Shown: positions 26,741 through 35,274 of the stretch, piece after piece
Numbering within the stretch: the stretch's first letter is position 1
How the letters are laid out: each line of letters begins with the position of its first letter
DNA from: an uncultured Schlesneria sp.
Lineage (GTDB): Bacteria > Planctomycetota > Planctomycetia > Planctomycetales > Planctomycetaceae
Length of the DNA: 64,000 nucleotides
Assembly (NCBI GenBank): GCA_903899985.1
Contig: CAIULL010000008.1
Location: 1-64,000 of the forward strand
Direction: 5' to 3'
Translations under genes and position numbers: made by a program
The notes under the pieces: generated by a model
Databases searched by the model: none
What the model was told of the DNA's origin: nothing
The model's input: the letters and a program-made list of their open reading frames with translations, nothing else

Positions 26741-27568
26741 CTACTTCGTCCTCGCAGCCACCTTCGTCGGAGCGACCTCAGCCGCCGCGGCTGATGCGGC
26801 CAGATATTCCGCATGAAGGACTGAAGTCGAGCGTTTTGCAATTGGCTGTGGGGCTGCAACCGGTGTCGCGTATGCCACGGGAGCAGGAGGATACGTTGCT
26901 GAAACGGACGGAGCGACGCTTCGAATCGCAGGTTGTGCTGTTGTGGCGGATGCCATGCGCGATGACAACGTCGGTGTGTAGACATCAGATCCGACGCTGG
27001 ATCGATTTGCGTTGACGCTCGTCGGAGCAGTTGTACGGGCCGTATAAATCGGCGAAACGACAGTTCGATTCGCGGCGATTGATTCGCCCGAGTACGTTGA
27101 CGTGTAGGCAACAGGTTGTGCCGGATAAGTCGTTCCCGCGACCGTGTAAGTCGTTGTGGTGTTAATCGAGTTATTGTCGCAGCAGCTTGTCGGCAAGGTG
27201 TAGGTGTATGCGCAACAATAACGAGGTGCGCGATATCTCACGTAGGTGTACGTCGGGTAGGTGTAAATGACCGGACGGACATAACCGTACCCGGCATAAC
27301 CATAGACGGGATACCCAAACCCAGGATACCCCCAGCCGCCGCCCCATCCCCAACCACGATGTGCCCAGCCGCCGCCCCAACCCCAGCCACCGCCCCAACC
27401 CCATCCCCAGCGGTGCCATCCGATTGAGGCGTCGGTTAATGCGGTCTGAGCGTGTACCGCAGCTTGCTGCGCGACTGCCGGACCAGATGCCTGAACTTCA
27501 GAAACGAATAACCCAAGACTCAGCAACGATAATATGACCAAGCAAGCTCGAACATTTTTCGTACTCAT
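26741..27568 (-). CDS. Exported Gly/Trp/Tyr-rich protein of unknown function
   Basis: 275 aa. Start ATG at 27566-27568 with a strong GAGGGGG ribosome-binding site; a longer frame upstream has no support. The signal peptide is clear (STKNVRACLVILSLLSLGLF then VQASG). The mature part begins with a Gly/Trp-rich block made of near-duplicated GWGWGGGW units, followed by a Tyr/Gly/Pro region (YPGFGYPVYGYAGYGY), a pair of double cysteines (RYCCAYTY and SCCDNN) and a long Thr/Ser/Ala/Pro tail. Such composition suggests a surface or wall-associated structural protein; similar proteins are frequent in planctomycetes but not characterised to my knowledge. Confidence 0.8.
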   Translation of the reverse strand: MSTKNVRACLVILSLLSLGLFVSEVQASGPAVAQQAAVHAQTALTDASIGWHRWGWGWGGGWGWGGGWAHRGWGWGGGWGYPGFGYPVYGYAGYGYVRPVIYTYPTYTYVRYRAPRYCCAYTYTLPTSCCDNNSINTTTTYTVAGTTYPAQPVAYTSTYSGESIAANRTVVSPIYTARTTAPTSVNANRSSVGSDVYTPTLSSRMASATTAQPAIRSVAPSVSATYPPAPVAYATPVAAPQPIAKRSTSVLHAEYLAASAAAAEVAPTKVAARTK

Positions 27569-27701
27569 CAATTTGCCCCCTCGACAGGATTTCGTATTGA
27601 TCGACCAGTCATCTCGCCACCCCGATAACAACGCGGTCCATGTTATGACTGGCGAATTGCGTTGGTCAAGCAATTTGGGGGCATTCAGGCTGGCATTTTT
27701 G

Positions 27702-28496
27702 TTATGTCGAGGTCCGGGAAAAAAGATCGGCGAAGTCATTTTTGACTGCGTTGACTCCGGCAACAGCCAAGCGAACATCGTTTGTTGGTGAGAGCATTTG
27801 ACACCCCTTGCTGATCAGCATTTCGGCATGCTTCGGGTTAAAGGTCACCGCAGCCCATGGTTTCCCTGCGTCACGGCAGGCTTGTGACACTTTGTCGATC
27901 GCCGCCAGGCATTTCTCGTGAAAGAACTCACCGGTCACTCCCAGACTTTGACTCAGGTCTGAAGGACCGACGAAAAGGGCATCAACGCCATCAATGGCCG
28001 CGATCGCGGCACTCTGTTCAATCGCCGCCAGCGTTTCGATCTGAATCGCAACGAACGTCTCTTCGTTGGCCTTGCGTGTGTACTCAGCTGCAGGAATCAT
28101 TGAAAATCTTGCGTCCCATCCGCCCGTATTCAGACCACGCCAGCCGCGAGGCGAGAACTTGGACCAGCGCACGAATTCCTCCGCTTGTTCGGCACTGAAG
28201 ATCTGAGCCGCCATGATGCCGCTGGAACCCGCTTCAAGGCATCGAGTCACTGTGGCGTAATCTGTCGGGGCGACGCGGCAGAATGTGTCGAGGCCATGTT
28301 CGCGAGCGGCCATCGTCAGGATCTCGAGCTCCTGAGACGAAAATCCGACGTGTTCCATGTCGAACCAGATTCCATGAAAACCGCCACTCATCCCGAGAAT
28401 ATGGATCAAATTGTGGTGCGGCATCCTCCCAACGCCGCAAATACGTACAAATTCGCCGTTTTTTAATCGCTGCTTGAGTGTAACCATTCGTTGCAT
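27702..28496 (-). CDS. HpcH/HpaI family aldolase
   Basis: About 264 aa. Class II metal-dependent pyruvate aldolase of the HpcH/HpaI family, which cleaves 2-keto-3-deoxy sugar acids or 4-hydroxy-2-oxo acids. Seen: FHGIWFDMEHVGFSSQELE (metal/substrate Asp-Glu region), SGIMAAQIFSAEQAEEFV, FVAIQIETLAAIE (metal-binding Glu) and VDALFVGPSDLSQSLGV. The usual pattern RGxN near the middle reads WRGLNTGG. Start is either ATG 28496 or ATG 28487; longer frames run upstream without family similarity. Substrate cannot be assigned. Divergent from the receiver-HATPase gene. Confidence 0.88.
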   Translation of the reverse strand: MQRMVTLKQRLKNGEFVRICGVGRMPHHNLIHILGMSGGFHGIWFDMEHVGFSSQELEILTMAAREHGLDTFCRVAPTDYATVTRCLEAGSSGIMAAQIFSAEQAEEFVRWSKFSPRGWRGLNTGGWDARFSMIPAAEYTRKANEETFVAIQIETLAAIEQSAAIAAIDGVDALFVGPSDLSQSLGVTGEFFHEKCLAAIDKVSQACRDAGKPWAAVTFNPKHAEMLISKGCQMLSPTNDVRLAVAGVNAVKNDFADLFSRTST

Positions 28497-28709
28497 TCCG
28501 AGTTTTGGGAGTAAGATTGGGCTGCAATATTGTTTCAACACGTATCGAAGAGGATAATCAAATGTCTCGTAGACTTCACGCCGATCGAATTGGACCGTAT
28601 CCTTTTCGCGGCGTCGACGTGAGCCATCAGCCTGAAAAGGCACCTGATCGACCAAAGGATGGAGTCGTTTGATGATTTCAGATCTTCACTCGTTTTGCGG
28701 AAGCCTCTA

Positions 28710-29600
28710 ATGACGACCATTCTTGTGGTCGACGATTCGAGCGTCGACAGGAAGCTGGCTAATGGCCTGTTGTTGCAGGAATCCGGCTGGAATGTGATTG
28801 AAGCCGTGGATGGCAACGCCGCTCTGGCCGCGATCAAAGCTTCGTCGCCCGATGTCATTGTGACGGATCTGCAAATGCCGGGAATGACCGGCTTGGAACT
28901 GATCGCATCGCTGCGAAAAAGTCATTCGCACGTCCCGGTCATCCTGATGACGTCACGAGGGAACGAAGAAATTGCGGTGGAAGCCCTGCAATCCGGGGCC
29001 TCCAGCTATGTCCCCAAACGATCGCTGGCGACGATGCTGGTCGATACTGTTCGCCGGGTGCTAGCGGCCATGCACGAGAGTCGAAAACATTCCGAACTGA
29101 TGAATCGAATCGGCGTACGTCAGGAAAACTTTGTTCTCGAAAACGACGTCAATCTGTTAATGGCCATGTCGCGACACTTTCAAACAGTTCTCGCCGAGGT
29201 CTGGAGCCTGGATCGAACGGATCGCTTAAGGACAGGAACCGCGCTGGAAGAAGCACTGTTGAATGCGATGTATCATGGTAATCTTGAGGTCAGTTCAGAA
29301 CTGAAGGAACAGGACCATCAGGCATTTTATGCCTTGGCGGAAGAACGTCGGCAAATGGCCCCATGGATCGACCGACGCATTCGAGTGCAATTGAAGCTCA
29401 CCGCAGAAGAGGCAACATTCGTGATTCGCGATGATGGAAAAGGATTCGATCCCGCGACGCTTCCCGACCCGACCGATCCAGAAAATCTGGCACGCCCGTT
29501 CGGACGTGGGGTGATGCTGATGCGAGCCTTCATGGACGAGGTTGACTACAATTCCACCGGGAATGAGGTCACCTTGCAGCGTAAGCGATTCCGAGTCTGA
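28710..29600 (+). CDS. Response regulator receiver fused to a RsbW-like HATPase domain
   Basis: 296 aa. The receiver domain comes first (TILVVDDSSVDRKLA, phospho-acceptor in VIVTDLQMPGMTG, ILMTSRG, YVPKRS), then a short coiled link, then an anti-sigma-type ATP-binding domain (TALEEALLNAMYHGNLE with N-box; DDGKGFDPATLPDP and FGRGVMLMRAFMDEV). The H-box of a histidine kinase is missing, so it is more like a switch protein: phosphorylation of the receiver would control a RsbW-like partner-binding or kinase activity. The ATG at 28710 gives the normal receiver start. Its partner kinase and target are not adjacent. Confidence 0.85.
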   Translation: MTTILVVDDSSVDRKLANGLLLQESGWNVIEAVDGNAALAAIKASSPDVIVTDLQMPGMTGLELIASLRKSHSHVPVILMTSRGNEEIAVEALQSGASSYVPKRSLATMLVDTVRRVLAAMHESRKHSELMNRIGVRQENFVLENDVNLLMAMSRHFQTVLAEVWSLDRTDRLRTGTALEEALLNAMYHGNLEVSSELKEQDHQAFYALAEERRQMAPWIDRRIRVQLKLTAEEATFVIRDDGKGFDPATLPDPTDPENLARPFGRGVMLMRAFMDEVDYNSTGNEVTLQRKRFRV

Positions 29601-29716
29601 CCGTCGCGGGATGCCCTCGATGACGGAGACTGATGAACTGTGCTTTCCTTTCCCGTCGATCGATCATAGAATCCCAGTGGTACGACTCCCCCTTGTCCAA
29701 GCCCCACGTGTCAGTC

Positions 29717-30238
29717 ATGAAATGCGGACGTTGCTCAAAGCCAGCGGTATTACACATCACCGAATTGCGGCAGAAAGAAGTGCAGGCACTGCACCTCTGC
29801 GAGGGATGTGCGAAAGAATACCTCAGTCATTCGCAAGCCTCCAAAGGAGACGCAGCGATGGACCCGGATTCTGAAAGCGAAGCTTCCATTCTGGAAGAGC
29901 TTGATCAAAAGCTTTGTCCGAATTGCGGAATCGCCTTTAAAGAGTTCCGGGCACAAGGACGGTTGGGTTGCCCCCACGATTACGTCGTGTTCGAAGACGA
30001 ATTGTTGCCGTTGCTCGAAAACATCCACGGCGAAACGACTCACGTCGGAAAAGTCCCCAAACGATCTCCCCAGGCGAGCCAGTTGCAATTCCAATTGATC
30101 AAACTTCGCAACGAGCTGCGTTCGTCCGTCGAAGAAGAGCGATACGAAGACGCAGCACGCATTCGGGATTCGATCCGCCACATCGAAGAGGCCAGATCAA
30201 AGGCCGAGGCAGGGCAGGCCTCGAATGAACCCGATTGA
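29717..30238 (+). CDS. mcsA: McsA-like activator of protein arginine kinase
   Basis: 173 aa. Zinc-binding CxxC pairs: MKCGRCSKPA with CEGCAKEY, then CPNCGIAFKEF with LGCPHDY. The C-terminal UvrB/UvrC motif is ELRSSVEEERYEDAARIRDSI. In Bacillus McsA binds and activates McsB. The ATG at 29717 is chosen since it begins the first zinc module; longer frames have unrelated residues. McsB follows 99 bp downstream. ClpC is not in the window. Confidence 0.9.
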   Translation: MKCGRCSKPAVLHITELRQKEVQALHLCEGCAKEYLSHSQASKGDAAMDPDSESEASILEELDQKLCPNCGIAFKEFRAQGRLGCPHDYVVFEDELLPLLENIHGETTHVGKVPKRSPQASQLQFQLIKLRNELRSSVEEERYEDAARIRDSIRHIEEARSKAEAGQASNEPD

Positions 30239-30337
30239 GAACGGATTTGTCACGGGGAACGGCAACTCCCTGACGAAATGATCCGAGATTTGTTGTGATC
30301 GGCGCTTTGCAGCAACTACACCATTGAAGGAATAGAC

Positions 30338-31393
30338 GTGGACCTCGAGTCCTTAACACGCACGAGCGGCGAGTGGTTGAAAGCAACGGGACCTGATTCG
30401 GATATTGTGATGTCGAGTCGGATTCGGCTCGCCCGAAACCTGGCAGATTTTTCGTTTCCCAGCCGCGCCGACGACCGCGCTCGAGCCGAGATCGAGGAAC
30501 TGCTCAGACGTCAGATCGCCAAGAATCCCGGCGGACGGAAACTGAACTATATCTCTGTCAGTTCGCTGGACACGATCGACCGGCAAATGCTCGTCGAACG
30601 ACAGCTGATCAGCCGGGAACATTCTGAGACACATGGTCAACGCGGCGTGGGAATCAGCGACGAAGAGAACGTCAGCGTGATGATCAACGAAGAGGATCAC
30701 TTGCGGATTCAGGTGCTCCGCAGTGGGTTCGCTCTCGACGATTGCTGGCTGGAAATTGATGCCATCGATGACGCGATCGAGGCGGACCGCACATACGCTT
30801 TCAACGACCGTCTGGGCTATCTGACCGCTTGTCCCACGAATTGTGGCACGGGAATTCGCGTCAGTGTGTTGATGCACCTGCCCGCTCTCGTGCATACAAA
30901 AGAAATTCAGAAGGTCTTTCAAGCGCTGCAGAAGATTAATCTCGCCGTGCGCGGATTGTACGGCGAAGGAAGCCAGGCCATGGGAGACTTCTACCAGATT
31001 TCGAATCAGGTCACGCTTGGAAAGAGCGAAGAGCACCTGATTCGGACGATCCAGGATGTCGTGCCGAATATCGTCTCGTACGAACGTCGCGTCCGTCAGG
31101 CACTCGTCAGCGAAAATCGGCGCGGTCTGCACGATCAAGTTTCACGCGCCTACGGAATCCTGAAAACGGCTCGCACGATCAGTTCGGAAGAGACGATGGA
31201 CCTGCTTTCCAGCGTGCGACTTGGAATTAATCTCGGCTTGATCGACGATCTGGAAATCCCCACGATCAACGAACTGTTCATCCATACGCAACCGGCCCAC
31301 CTTCAAAAGATCCGTCACGAAAAGCTGGAGACGGTCGAGCGCAATGTGGCGCGCGCCGATTACATCCGCCAGCGACTGAATGAGCGGAATTAA
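30338..31393 (+). CDS. mcsB: Protein-arginine kinase McsB
   Basis: 351 aa, phosphagen-kinase fold. It phosphorylates arginine residues and in Firmicutes marks proteins for ClpCP. Seen: MSSRIRLARNLADFSFP (phosphate-binding Arg), NEEDHLRIQVLRSG, the catalytic-Cys loop TACPTNCGTGIRVSVLMHLP and the C-terminal region. It starts at GTG 30338, with AAGGA six bases before. Paired with mcsA. Confidence 0.94.
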   Translation: MDLESLTRTSGEWLKATGPDSDIVMSSRIRLARNLADFSFPSRADDRARAEIEELLRRQIAKNPGGRKLNYISVSSLDTIDRQMLVERQLISREHSETHGQRGVGISDEENVSVMINEEDHLRIQVLRSGFALDDCWLEIDAIDDAIEADRTYAFNDRLGYLTACPTNCGTGIRVSVLMHLPALVHTKEIQKVFQALQKINLAVRGLYGEGSQAMGDFYQISNQVTLGKSEEHLIRTIQDVVPNIVSYERRVRQALVSENRRGLHDQVSRAYGILKTARTISSEETMDLLSSVRLGINLGLIDDLEIPTINELFIHTQPAHLQKIRHEKLETVERNVARADYIRQRLNERN

Positions 31394-31404
31394 TTCTATT
31401 GGCG

Positions 31405-31490
31405 AATGCCGGATGGTTAGAAAAATGAGACTTATACGACGTATAAGTCCTGCAGGACTGATTCACCCATTCGGACGACCAGTCTGGCAT
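31405..31490. terminator. Palindromes after mcsB, probable terminator
   Basis: GACTTATAC-GAC-GTATAAGTC at 31429-31449 is a 9-bp hairpin with a 3-nt loop. It is enclosed by an outer AATGCC/GGCATT pair (about 31406-31411 and 31484-31489) whose right arm runs into TTTTT. It follows the mcsB stop, so termination of that operon is plausible. Confidence 0.5.
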
Positions 31491-31543
31491 TTTTGTCAGT
31501 CCGATTCGGGCTATGACGTGCCCAACCGCCCGCTAACTTGAGA

Positions 31544-32110
31544 ATGAAAATGGTTCGTATTTTTCTGCCTTTGGCATTTCTGAGTACCGCATCATTACTG
31601 CTGGCAATGGCTTTGGGTTTATCGATTGATGACCCGAAAGTGCGAACCGTGGCAGTTCAAACTGGCGTGCAGTACCACTTTCTTGCGGCGCTGGCAGCGC
31701 TGGTCTTCGCGACTCTCGTGCATGCCATCGTGCTGACCTATTTCATGGGAACAGGTCGCTGGATTGAAGAAACCTCAAATGCATACCACCTTGACCCCAA
31801 ACTCCACAAACAAAGTCAGACAATCAAGTATCGCACGATTCCCTTAATGGTTCTCTGTTTTACGCTGCTGGTGTTCACAGGGGGATTTGGTGCGGCAGCC
31901 GACCCCGCGTCACCCATGCAGGCCAAGGGTTGGTTCGGATATTCGCCAGGAGCGATCCATTCCATCGTGGCTATCACAACGATCATCGCCAACCTTTACG
32001 TCAACTGGCTCGAATTTCGTGCACTCGAACGAAACGGCGAATTGATCGACCAGGTTCTCGCCGATGTTCGGCGCATCCGACTGGAAAACGGCCTGGCGGT
32101 TGAAGGCTGA
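31544..32110 (+). CDS. Small integral membrane protein, unknown function
   Basis: 188 aa with four hydrophobic segments (IFLPLAFLSTASLLLAMALG; FLAALAALVFATLVHAIVL; IPLMVLCFTLLVFTG; IHSIVAITTIIANLYVNWL). His residues recur near the membrane (YHFLAA, LVHAIV, IHSIV), which might bind heme or metal, but no known family motif was recognised. ATG at 31544 (another at 31550). It stands alone between mcsB and a convergent gene. Confidence 0.8.
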   Translation: MKMVRIFLPLAFLSTASLLLAMALGLSIDDPKVRTVAVQTGVQYHFLAALAALVFATLVHAIVLTYFMGTGRWIEETSNAYHLDPKLHKQSQTIKYRTIPLMVLCFTLLVFTGGFGAAADPASPMQAKGWFGYSPGAIHSIVAITTIIANLYVNWLEFRALERNGELIDQVLADVRRIRLENGLAVEG

Positions 32111-32112
32111 CT

Positions 32113-33246
32113 CTACTTGTTAGCCACGGGTTTTGGTTCGCAGTATTTCATGGCCATCAACGTGTAGGCGGTTGCCAGGTTCGGGTCTCCTTCGTACCAC
32201 CGATCGTTCTTGTTCAGCCAGCCACCGTTTTCCTGCTGAAGCTCGAACAGGTGTTCGGCAAGTTCCTTACGCCAGTCGTGAGATTTGCCTTCGTCGTCAA
32301 TTGCATAGTCAAGGTTCATGGTGGACAGTGATTTGGCGAAAATCTGGAAGTAGTAGTACAGTCCCTGCTGACCGAGACCGGGATTTTCTTTGACAGAATA
32401 GTGCCTGGTGATCCATTCCAGTGCGGCTTTGACTCGTTTGTCGTCTGGCGTCAGTCCGGCAAAAACCATGCTTTTCAACCCGGCATAGGTCATGCTGGCA
32501 TAGGAACGTAATCCACCGTTTTCGGTGTTGCCCGCTTGCGAATTTCCTCCAGCAGCGGGGGTGTAATAAAAGCCACCATCATTCACCATCGATGAAAACG
32601 CGGTTGTATTGTGTTCTGATTCCAGGTTCTGGCAGCGTGAGAGAAAGACGAGTGCATTTTGCACAGCCGGATCATCCGCTTTCGCTCCAGTGGCTTGCAG
32701 TGCATCCAGGAAAAATGTCGTGTTCGAGAGATCGGGGCGGTCGTTGGTTCGGCCGTATCCTGCGCCACCAAATTTCGGATCGGATTTGTCTGTCTTTTCG
32801 CTCTCGTCCCATTGCAGCTTCCGCAGGTATTTTTCCGCCTTTTTGATTAAATCGTTGTACTTGCCACTGGTATTGGCCGCATTGAACGCCAGGAGAGAGA
32901 TCGCCGTTTCGTAATTACTGTGATAGCTCTTCGGAGCATAAATCCCGCCGTCAGGCTGGATAAATGTTTCGAGGTGCTTAAGAGCCTTTTCGACCACGGG
33001 ATCGCTGGCGGGAACACCACTTTGGAGTAATGAAAAGGTGACCAGTCCCGAGATCCCCGGCGACTGAGGTGATGTCCAGCTTCCGTCAGCAGCCTGGGTC
33101 GTCTTGAGGAAATTGGCCCCGCGAAGACGCGACTTAGCCCATTCATCGGCCTTGGGACCAACCGTCTGAGCTGCCAGTTCAGGGCCCAGGCAAAGCATCA
33201 CTCCCGACAACAGGAACAAAGACAAGACTGGTAACATTCGAGGCAT
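32113..33246 (-). CDS. Secreted prenyltransferase/squalene-oxidase-repeat protein
   Basis: 377 aa with a signal peptide (MLPVLSLFLLSGVMLCLGPELAAQ). It has alpha/alpha-barrel repeats of the terpene cyclase/prenyltransferase type: FLKTTQAADGSWT, FIQPDGGIYAP, YLRKLQWDE, FLSRCQN, LFELQQENGGWLNKNDRWYEG. The catalytic DXDD of squalene-hopene cyclase is not seen, so it is more likely a structural or glycan-binding relative. Such proteins are common in planctomycetes; function unknown. It lies next to the gsp operon but is separated by 291 bp. Confidence 0.85.
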   Translation of the reverse strand: MPRMLPVLSLFLLSGVMLCLGPELAAQTVGPKADEWAKSRLRGANFLKTTQAADGSWTSPQSPGISGLVTFSLLQSGVPASDPVVEKALKHLETFIQPDGGIYAPKSYHSNYETAISLLAFNAANTSGKYNDLIKKAEKYLRKLQWDESEKTDKSDPKFGGAGYGRTNDRPDLSNTTFFLDALQATGAKADDPAVQNALVFLSRCQNLESEHNTTAFSSMVNDGGFYYTPAAGGNSQAGNTENGGLRSYASMTYAGLKSMVFAGLTPDDKRVKAALEWITRHYSVKENPGLGQQGLYYYFQIFAKSLSTMNLDYAIDDEGKSHDWRKELAEHLFELQQENGGWLNKNDRWYEGDPNLATAYTLMAMKYCEPKPVANK

Positions 33247-33403
33247 GATCGACCTTTCCGCAATTTTTTCATCGTCTTAATACTGACGTGATTCACTTGA
33301 CCGTATCATACCGACGGTATGACTCATAGGCGATGGATGCTATTGGCAAGCCAATCACGAAACGATCCTTTTTCTGCCGCGACCTGGGATTATTGTGATT
33401 GAA

Positions 33404-33440
33404 GTGCCACTGCATGACCGCTTTGGGTCAAGCAGTGCTC
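33404..33440 (+). repeat. 37-bp hairpin repeat, copy 2
   Basis: Same length and ends as the element at 962-998: GTGCCACTGC at the left and TCAAGCAGTGCTC at the right, with a CACTGC-TGACC / GGTCA-GCAGTG stem and a different loop. It lies in the gap between the squalene-cyclase-repeat gene and gspK. A nearby 9-bp stem GTCACGGAA (33457-33465) with TTCCGTGAC (33480-33488) may terminate the gsp operon. Confidence 0.7.
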
Positions 33441-33537
33441 TTTGGATTTCAGGAACGTCACGGAAGAAGTGAAAGCTTTTTCCGTGACTGATGCATTGCC
33501 ACAAAGTCGAGAGCTCGAAGCTTGCCAGAAACCACAG

Positions 33538-35274
33538 TCACTTCACGATCTGCAACAAATGGCTTCTCGAATAGCCACGTCCAAGTTCATTGAGGTCTCG
33601 TTGAGCGATCACGCGAGGCGGAAGCTGGGTGCTGTCGATCATGGCTTCAATCCGTGATACCGGTCCGCCACCATCGAAGAAACCAAGAACCTGAACCCGG
33701 TAGACATCTCCATGCGACGTGATGTAAGGGTCCAGGTTCATCATGCCGGGAATGTCGACGATTCCTTCCGCATACAGCCAGGCGGCGGTTGTGTGCTGTC
33801 GGATCGTATCGAGTGACGGCTGGCCGTTCGAATCAAGGCGCTGCGCCGCGACAATGGCGTTCACAATTTCTTCCGTCATTGTCGGAAGACCCAATAGAAT
33901 TTCACGACGCGCCTGGTTGATGTTGATTCGCCCTTCGAGATATTCCTCTTTCGTCGTCGTCAGCTTATCACTCAATTCGGGGAGAACCGTAGTGATTGAA
34001 CCTGCATCGCTCGACCAGGGGCTGGTGAGTGTCGTGTTCGTTCCATTAACTTTCACGGAGGTTTTTGTGCCAATCAATTCCCACAGAGATTCGATGTTTC
34101 CTTTGGCCGAACCTCCCTTTGACAGATCAATGCCACCGCGGGTCACAGACCCACCCGATTTTGTCACGAACGCCAGGAAGTCCGTCAGGCTGGCCGCTGC
34201 TTCCTGATCCTGAATGGACTGTGGAGCTGTCGACGAAGTCGTGGACGTCGAGTTGGCGGTCATCTTCGTCGAAGCCACAACGGGATTTGTTTTCGAGGTC
34301 GCCGTCGGCGTGGACGGACCATTAATGCGATAACCAACAATAAACTTGGCAGTATCTTCGTTGAAGGCTTCGAGAAGAGCGTCGTAAAGGTCGGTCAAAA
34401 AGCCGTCGTTTACGTTAATCTTGAGTTTTCCATCTTTCTTGCGGTTCGATTCCCGACCATGGACCGAGAAATAAGCGACGAACCCGTGATCCAGCACTCC
34501 GTCAGCGTTATCCAGCGGCGGACTTTTGTCTCCGTCATTTTCATTCGGATCGAGTAACCCGTTTCGGTTGGCATCTTCACCGTACAAAAGCGTCGGAGTG
34601 ATCCCTTTCACGAGCAGTAATTCATCGATCGTTTCGAAGGGACCATTCTTCGCCTTGTAGGGTGGATTCATCTGTTGATAATCCTCCGATTCAGCCCCAT
34701 ACGGGTTCTTGGTATCGTCGGCATCCATCCAGTCGAGAATCGCGTCGACAATCTCTGCCGTCATCTGCGGAATATTCAACATCATCGTACTGATGTCGTC
34801 ATTGCTGAGTCCCATCTTGGGGAGGTAATTCAGATTCAGCTTGGCAGACTCGTCCATCAGGCCATAACGAATCGCACCGCTTTTCGAATCGTGTTCGACC
34901 GGCGCGATGATCGTGAATCGACTGTTGGCGCGCAGATGCGGGGAAGGTGAGACGACTTTCCCCATAAAGAGTGATGGATTATGGATCAGATTTTCAGCCA
35001 CCGTTGTCTGCCGACTGCCGAGCAGTGTCGCCACGAAGTCGACACCAGAATCGGCGGTGATCCGCGACTGCACGTCCAGCGTGTACATCGACGCCGCTTC
35101 CATTTCGGTTGTCATCGACTGGGCAAAATTGAATGCGGCCAAAGTCAGCATGGCAATGACCACGACCACGAGCAGCAAAACGCTCCCCCAGCGTGTCGAA
35201 GGATTCGATTTCGTACCCTGATGGCTGACGCCGGGCGCATCGGATATCGATCGGGAAAATGCTTGTCTTTTCAC
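33538..35274 (-). CDS. gspK: Type II secretion minor pseudopilin, GspK-like
   Basis: 578 aa. GspK caps the pseudopilus tip in the periplasm. N-terminal hydrophobic helix GSVLLLVVVVIAMLTLAAFNF starts near residue 30, preceded by a basic leader; the cleavage-site Glu is less typical than in GspH-J. Two long globular parts follow, with the GspK-type repeats AKLNLNYLPKM and GRININQARREILLGLPTMTEEI (helix-hairpin-helix-like). It contains EF-like acidic text DANRNGLLDPNENDGD, a likely Ca2+ site. ATGA overlap with gspJ fixes the start. Longer than the E. coli protein by a Ser/Thr-rich middle. Confidence 0.85.
   Translation of the reverse strand: MKRQAFSRSISDAPGVSHQGTKSNPSTRWGSVLLLVVVVIAMLTLAAFNFAQSMTTEMEAASMYTLDVQSRITADSGVDFVATLLGSRQTTVAENLIHNPSLFMGKVVSPSPHLRANSRFTIIAPVEHDSKSGAIRYGLMDESAKLNLNYLPKMGLSNDDISTMMLNIPQMTAEIVDAILDWMDADDTKNPYGAESEDYQQMNPPYKAKNGPFETIDELLLVKGITPTLLYGEDANRNGLLDPNENDGDKSPPLDNADGVLDHGFVAYFSVHGRESNRKKDGKLKINVNDGFLTDLYDALLEAFNEDTAKFIVGYRINGPSTPTATSKTNPVVASTKMTANSTSTTSSTAPQSIQDQEAAASLTDFLAFVTKSGGSVTRGGIDLSKGGSAKGNIESLWELIGTKTSVKVNGTNTTLTSPWSSDAGSITTVLPELSDKLTTTKEEYLEGRININQARREILLGLPTMTEEIVNAIVAAQRLDSNGQPSLDTIRQHTTAAWLYAEGIVDIPGMMNLDPYITSHGDVYRVQVLGFFDGGGPVSRIEAMIDSTQLPPRVIAQRDLNELGRGYSRSHLLQIVK

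Noticed and set aside
30353-31138. 261-codon open frame antisense to mcsB
   Set aside because: Shadow of the conserved kinase gene; no own motifs.
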